Shown: positions 14,301 through 17,831 of the stretch, piece by piece
How positions within the stretch are numbered: the stretch's first letter is position 1
How the letters are laid out: every line of letters begins with the position of its first letter
Assembly (NCBI GenBank): GCA_045638565.1
Contig: JAZUBN010000128.1
Coordinates: 1-17,831, forward strand
Length of the DNA stretch: 17,831 nucleotides
Direction: 5' to 3'
Source of the DNA: SIG471 sp045638565
GTDB lineage: Bacteria; Bacillota; Clostridia; Oscillospirales; Butyricicoccaceae
Translations under genes and position numbers: made by a program
The notes under the pieces: generated by a model
Seen by the model: the letters and a program-made list of their open reading frames with translations, nothing else
What the model was told of the DNA's origin: nothing
The model's database searches: none

Positions 14301-14543
14301 GCAGAGGCGAACTTTGTTCGCCCGTGAAATCGTCGGGGATGGTGTTTATGACATACCACATGGACAAATGAATAGTGAATAGTGAAAAGTGAATAATTGC
14401 GGTGTGACGAGTCACATTTAATAAGTTTCGCTCCCTCCACCGCAAGCGGTCCCCCTCCCTCTACGAGAGGGAGGCTGTGGGTGCGTAGGGGACGGTGCTC
14501 GTCAACGTCCCGCAAAACTGTAGGGGCGAACTTAGTTCGCCCG
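14301..14543. repeat. Composite repeat island, second copy of the 94-bp repeat
   Basis: It holds hairpin GGCGAAC/GTTCGCC (14306-14322), a decayed copy near 14335-14358, a tandem GTGAATA/GTGAAAA tract (about 14368-14396), the 94-bp block 14397-14490 identical to 12159-12252, then GTAGGGG hairpins at 14485-14512 (GGGACG/CGTCCC) and 14520-14543 (GGGCGAAC/GTTCGCCC). It fills the gap between the binding-protein terminator and the regulator promoter. Confidence 0.85.
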
Positions 14544-14575
14544 TGAAATCGCTCCTTTTCTCTACTTTTCGTTTA

Positions 14576-14604
14576 TTGCAATTTCTGCCGATTTATTATA
14601 AAAT
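14576..14604 (+). promoter_or_regulatory. Probable promoter of the XRE regulator gene
   Basis: -35 TTGCAA (14576-14581), 17-bp spacer, -10 TAAAAT (14599-14604). An overlapping TATAAA at 14597 would leave only 15 bp. This assignment is weaker than for the other promoters here. Confidence 0.5.
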
Positions 14605-14626
14605 AAATCCATACGGAGGTATTCTT

Positions 14627-15211
14627 ATGGATATTGCAAAAACAGGTCTTCTTATACGCGAGCTGCGTACAAAAATGGGGATGACGCAGAAATCCCTTGC
14701 CGACCTTATGAATATATCGGATAAAACCGTCAGCAAATGGGAGCGTGGTCTGGGGCTGCCCGATGTGTCGCTTCTTGTGGAATTAAGTCAGATTTTCGGT
14801 GTGAATGTGGATATTCTGCTGACGGGAAGCATGAATGTCAGTGATGAAAAAGGAGTAAATATGAAAAATGCAAAGTATTTCGTCTGCCCGACCTGCGGGA
14901 ATCTCACATTTTCCACAGGCTGTGCGGAAATTTCCTGCTGCGGGCATAAACTCACAGCTCTTGAAATGAAAAAAGCCGAGCCTGATGAAAAGCTCAGCGT
15001 GGAGATGGTGGAAAATGACTGGTTTATCACAACAAGCCACCCTATGACAAAGGAGCATTATATCTCCTTCGTGGCCTTTGCCACAGGCGAGAAAATCGAG
15101 ATGATAAAGACATATCCCGAATGGGATATGAATGTCCGCATACAGAAACGCGGCCACGGCAAACTTGTCTGGTACTGCACAAACCACGGGCTTTTCTATC
15201 AGCTGATTTAG
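14627..15211 (+). CDS. XRE-family regulator fused to a desulfoferrodoxin-like domain
   Basis: A 194-residue protein. Residues about 8-66 are an XRE/Cro-type helix-turn-helix (MTQKSLADLMNISDKTVSKWERG). After a linker, residues 84-112 resemble desulforedoxin: Cys87-x2-Cys90-G-N ... Cys104-Cys105-G, the four-Cys iron site. Residues 120-194 resemble superoxide reductase: HPM (138-140), EHY (143-145) and Cys184-x2-His187-G-L, the known iron ligands of that centre. The first conserved His (E-K-H) seems to be replaced: the protein reads E121-K122-L123. It is probably a redox, superoxide or iron sensor that acts on DNA; that role is inferred. The GGAGG site lies 8 nt before the ATG at 14627; the frame is open to 14495 but runs through repeats. 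It is single-gene, ending in a shared terminator. Confidence 0.88.
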   Translation: MDIAKTGLLIRELRTKMGMTQKSLADLMNISDKTVSKWERGLGLPDVSLLVELSQIFGVNVDILLTGSMNVSDEKGVNMKNAKYFVCPTCGNLTFSTGCAEISCCGHKLTALEMKKAEPDEKLSVEMVENDWFITTSHPMTKEHYISFVAFATGEKIEMIKTYPEWDMNVRIQKRGHGKLVWYCTNHGLFYQLI

Positions 15212-15238
15212 CGCCTCAGAATTGAATAAATTACAGCA

Positions 15239-15280
15239 AAAAAGCGATACCTGAAATTTATAAACAGGTATCGCTTTTAT
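15239..15280. terminator. Bidirectional terminator between regulator and permease genes
   Basis: AAAGCGATACCTG (15241-15253), 11-nt loop, CAGGTATCGCTTTT (15265-15278). It is flanked by an A-run on one side and a T-run on the other, so it serves both convergent genes. Confidence 0.92.
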
Positions 15281-15296
15281 AGTTCTGAGTTTCAGA

Positions 15297-16508
15297 TTAA
15301 GCGAAGAAAGTTGTCCACGCAAGGTAGTACAAAACAGCAAATACAACTGTTGTAGCCACTGCAGGCATTGTTTTTCTGAAAAGCTTGCCGAGGGAAATAT
15401 TGAAGTATTCGGCTGTAAGTGTAAGGCAGATGTGTGTAGGGGACATCTGCATAGCGGCATAAGTAGTGCCCATCAGCAGACAGACGAGAGGCAGGCCTGC
15501 ATCAGGTACAGATGCCATAGCGACAGGCATACAAAGACCGATGATGGTCTGTGAGCCTGAAACGATAGAGCCGAAGAAGAAAATCAGCATAAATACCATA
15601 AAGGTAGGGATAGGCAGCTGAGCAAAGAATTCAGGCAGAGCATTGATAACGCCCGAAGCAGTCAGAAACTCTTTGAGCACCATAACTGCAAAGGTGTTCA
15701 GATACAGCTTGAACTGGAAAGAAGTCATAAAGTTCGGCTTGATTTCGCTGAAAGAGAACTTGTGGACAAAGAAATAAGCGATAAGAATGACAGATGCCGC
15801 AATGTAGATAGGCATTTTAGCGATGACGACCATCAATATGACGGCAAGAATAGGCCACAGACCGATAAAGATGTCCTTTATATCTCTGCCCTTGTCTGAA
15901 GATGACGATTCACCGGTTGTCATAGGCACTTTGCCGTGCAAAAACCAGAAGCAGCCCGATGCGATGATGCAGGCAACGATAGGCAGCATACCGATTACGA
16001 AGTCGCCCACTGTAATACCTGCGAGAGTGATACCGAGCATAATAGCGCCGTATGTAGGCATAAAGGATTCAGAAACGTGACGGAAATATGTTGTTGTAAC
16101 AGCCATTTCTTCGTGGCCGATATAGTCAGATGCAGAAGCCTTTACGATATCACCTGCAATAAAAGCGGCGTTTGGTGTAGGAAGCATACCGATGAAGATA
16201 GGAGCGGCTGCACAGTTGATCCAACGGTTGTTGAAAAGTGAGGAAAGCCCCTTCTGTGCTCTGTGGATAGCGCCGCGCTGAGCCATCATTTTCTGCAGGA
16301 AGGTGACGATGTACATAACTAAGATAAGCTGAAGAGTCGACCATGCCGTGCAGGATTTTACGATATACTTAAGTCCGTCTGCAATGCCTATGCCGTAGAG
16401 AAGCCATATTGCTGCAGCACCGACTGTTACCGCGATGTAAATTGGCTTCTTTTTGGAAACAAGAAGCATAACCAGAAGAAATACTATAAGAAGTTTTGCG
16501 ATAATCAT
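15297..16508 (-). CDS. DUF401-type integral membrane permease
   Basis: A 403-residue, very hydrophobic protein with about ten predicted membrane segments, starting MIIAKLLIVFLLVMLLVS. The overall layout, with PTPNAAFIAGDIVK (110-123) in one half and GSQTIIGLCMPVAMAS plus MQMSPTHICLTLTAEYF in the other, fits the DUF401 family of the ion-transporter superfamily; a substrate cannot be named. The central loop (about 200-215) is polar with a Ser run. The ATG at 16508 has a G-rich GGGGGT site 6 nt upstream, unlike the AGGAGG sites of other genes here. It lies 87 bp downstream of the aldo/keto reductase gene but behind a terminator, so its own promoter in 16509-16556 is expected; only a weak TATAAC is seen. 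Confidence 0.8.
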   Translation of the reverse strand: MIIAKLLIVFLLVMLLVSKKKPIYIAVTVGAAAIWLLYGIGIADGLKYIVKSCTAWSTLQLILVMYIVTFLQKMMAQRGAIHRAQKGLSSLFNNRWINCAAAPIFIGMLPTPNAAFIAGDIVKASASDYIGHEEMAVTTTYFRHVSESFMPTYGAIMLGITLAGITVGDFVIGMLPIVACIIASGCFWFLHGKVPMTTGESSSSDKGRDIKDIFIGLWPILAVILMVVIAKMPIYIAASVILIAYFFVHKFSFSEIKPNFMTSFQFKLYLNTFAVMVLKEFLTASGVINALPEFFAQLPIPTFMVFMLIFFFGSIVSGSQTIIGLCMPVAMASVPDAGLPLVCLLMGTTYAAMQMSPTHICLTLTAEYFNISLGKLFRKTMPAVATTVVFAVLYYLAWTTFFA

Positions 16509-16556
16509 TTATTACCCCCGTTTTTGAAGTGAAAGTTATAAGAAAAATGAGCTTGA

Positions 16557-16586
16557 AAAAGGCTGTTTCTTTTAAAACAGCCTTTT
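16557..16586. terminator. Bidirectional-type terminator after the aldo/keto reductase
   Basis: AAAAGGCTGTTT (16557-16568), 6-nt loop, AAACAGCCTTTT (16575-16586). It starts 9 bases beyond the reductase stop codon on the minus strand and carries T-runs in both directions. Confidence 0.9.
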
Positions 16587-16595
16587 CGTATTATC

Positions 16596-17603
16596 TTACT
16601 TAAGGAATGTCTTATAATCTTCGTAGTTTCTCTTGAGGAGGTTTGGTGTATCGAGACCGTATGGACAAGCAGCCTTACACTTGCCGCAGTTGATACAATC
16701 GTCGATCTTCTTCATCATAGCCTGACCCTTTTCGGAGAGATGACCTGCTGCAGGGGAGCGGCGGAGAAGGAGGGACATTCTTGCGCATGTGTTGATCTGG
16801 ATACCCATTGGGCAAGGCATGCAGTAGCCACAGCCGCGGCAGAATTCATCCATAAGCTCAACTCTTTCCTTCTTGATGAACTCTTCGCGTTCTTCATTCA
16901 TTGAAGGTGGGTTGTCGATATAGGAAATGAATTCGTCAAGCTCGCTTTCACGCTGAATACCCCAGATAGGAGCAACAGGGAACTGTGCAAGATATGCGTA
17001 AGCAACATCGGAATGTGTGATAAGACCACCCGAGAGAGCCTTCATGCAGATGAAGCCGACATCGTGTTCTTCGCAGAGCTTTACAAGAGCGATGTCCTTG
17101 TCACTTGCAAGATAGGAGAATGGGAACTGAAGTGTTTCGTAAAGACCGCTCTTTACAGCTTCTTCAGCCACAGCAAGACGGTGGTTTGTGATACCGATAT
17201 GCTTGATCATGCCCTTTTCCTTAGCTTCGAGCATAGCTTCGTAAAGACCGGAGCCGTCACCCGGCTTTGGGCAGAAGGATGGGTTGTGGAACTGATAGAT
17301 GTCGATGTAATCTGTCTTGAGCATTTCAAGGCTTGTGTTAAGATCCTTCCAGAAGCCTTCGACAGTAGTTGCGCCAGTCTTTGTGGAGATGATGATCTTG
17401 TCACGTACATCAGCGAGGGCATAGCCCATCTTTTCTTCAGAGTCTGTGTACATTCTTGCTGTATCAAAATAGTTGAAACCGCTGTCATAAGCCTTGCGGA
17501 GTAATTTAGCAGCTTCTTCCTTTGTGATGCGCTGGATTGGGAGAGCGCCGAAAGAGTTTTTGCCGACGATAATTTCAGTGCGGCCAAGACGTACTTTTTC
17601 CAT
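16596..17603 (-). CDS. Aldo/keto reductase with C-terminal [4Fe-4S] ferredoxin domain
   Basis: A 335-residue protein. The N-terminal ~225 residues form an aldo/keto reductase barrel with the catalytic tetrad Asp47, Tyr52, Lys75 and His106 visible (FDTARMY, ISTKTG, YQFHNP). The C-terminal ~90 residues carry two cysteine groups: Cys255-x2-Cys258-x2-Cys261-x2-Cys264 (followed by PMGI) and Cys303-x2-Cys306-x2-Cys309-x3-Cys313-Pro, typical of bacterial-type ferredoxins. It probably oxidises or reduces a small carbonyl compound with electron flow to or from the clusters; the substrate is unknown. This two-part design is common in anaerobic Firmicutes. The ATG at 17603 follows an AAGGAGA site 7 nt upstream, and a good promoter precedes it. 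Confidence 0.92.
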   Translation of the reverse strand: MEKVRLGRTEIIVGKNSFGALPIQRITKEEAAKLLRKAYDSGFNYFDTARMYTDSEEKMGYALADVRDKIIISTKTGATTVEGFWKDLNTSLEMLKTDYIDIYQFHNPSFCPKPGDGSGLYEAMLEAKEKGMIKHIGITNHRLAVAEEAVKSGLYETLQFPFSYLASDKDIALVKLCEEHDVGFICMKALSGGLITHSDVAYAYLAQFPVAPIWGIQRESELDEFISYIDNPPSMNEEREEFIKKERVELMDEFCRGCGYCMPCPMGIQINTCARMSLLLRRSPAAGHLSEKGQAMMKKIDDCINCGKCKAACPYGLDTPNLLKRNYEDYKTFLK

Positions 17604-17635
17604 AGTATATCTCCTTATGTATTTATTGTGATTAA

Positions 17636-17664
17636 ATTATAAACCTAAACGGAAGTAATTACAA
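17636..17664 (-). promoter_or_regulatory. Promoter of the aldo/keto reductase gene
   Basis: On the minus strand: -35 TTGTAA (17664-17659), 17-bp spacer, -10 TATAAT (17641-17636). It gives a leader of about 28 nt. Confidence 0.8.
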
Positions 17665-17739
17665 GAGGGAAATGAGCAAAAACCTATTCACAGCAGAAGA
17701 AATATGTTGTATAATGTTATATAATGAATCGCAAACGCA

Positions 17740-17831
17740 GGAGCGAGCATCGCCCGTACGCAAATCCGTAGGGGACGATGCCTTCATCGTCCCGAAAAAA
17801 GAATATGTAGGGGAGCTGCTTGCCGCTCCCG
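17740..17831. repeat. GTAGGGG repeat island at the window edge
   Basis: A decayed GGAGCGAGCATCGCCC copy (about 17741-17756) precedes 17768-17794 with stem GGGACGATG/CATCGTCCC (9 bp) and 17807-17831 with stem GGGAGC/GCTCCC. The last copy matches those at 8865 and 11594 almost exactly and is cut off at the end of the window. Confidence 0.75.

Overview
This window looks like a chromosome segment of a low-to-moderate GC Firmicute, most likely a gut- or rumen-type clostridium (Oscillospiraceae/Ruminococcaceae-like). The reasons are strong AGGAGG ribosome-binding sites, B. subtilis-like pyrimidine enzymes, a class 1B PyrD/PyrK pair, a lipoprotein with a Thr/Ala-rich linker, a desulfoferrodoxin-type domain, and many short GTAGGGG-type intergenic hairpins. 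The lineage is an inference from gene style; there is no rRNA or other marker gene here.

Region 1 (1-8440, minus strand) is a pyrimidine operon in the order pyrB-pyrC-carA-carB-pyrK-pyrD. The genes are almost contiguous or overlapping, except for a 277-bp block of repeats and hairpins between carB and pyrK. A clean extended -10 promoter with a palindrome over its -10 box precedes pyrB; the leader is too short for a PyrR-type attenuator. Together the genes would convert bicarbonate, a nitrogen donor and aspartate to orotate; pyrE and pyrF are not in the window. The most striking observation is in carA: the small subunit of carbamoyl-phosphate synthetase keeps its fold but has lost the catalytic Cys (now Ala250) and His (now Asn334) and several glutamine-binding residues. 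This predicts an ammonia-dependent enzyme.

Region 2 (8441-12609) contains a 135-residue orphan membrane protein with its own promoter, a cytoplasmic beta-lactamase-fold serine hydrolase on the minus strand, and long non-coding stretches. These hold a dense repeat family, a possible decayed small gene, and a compact multi-hairpin element (11905-11985) that could be part of a structured RNA.

Region 3 (12610-15211, plus strand) contains an orphan ABC-type family 5 solute-binding lipoprotein bracketed by two identical 94-bp repeats, then a regulator that fuses an XRE helix-turn-helix to a desulfoferrodoxin-like (desulforedoxin plus superoxide-reductase-like) module.

Region 4 (15297-17831, minus strand) contains a DUF401-type permease and an aldo/keto reductase with a C-terminal two-cluster ferredoxin-like domain. 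Each is followed by its own terminator. The window ends in more GTAGGGG hairpins.
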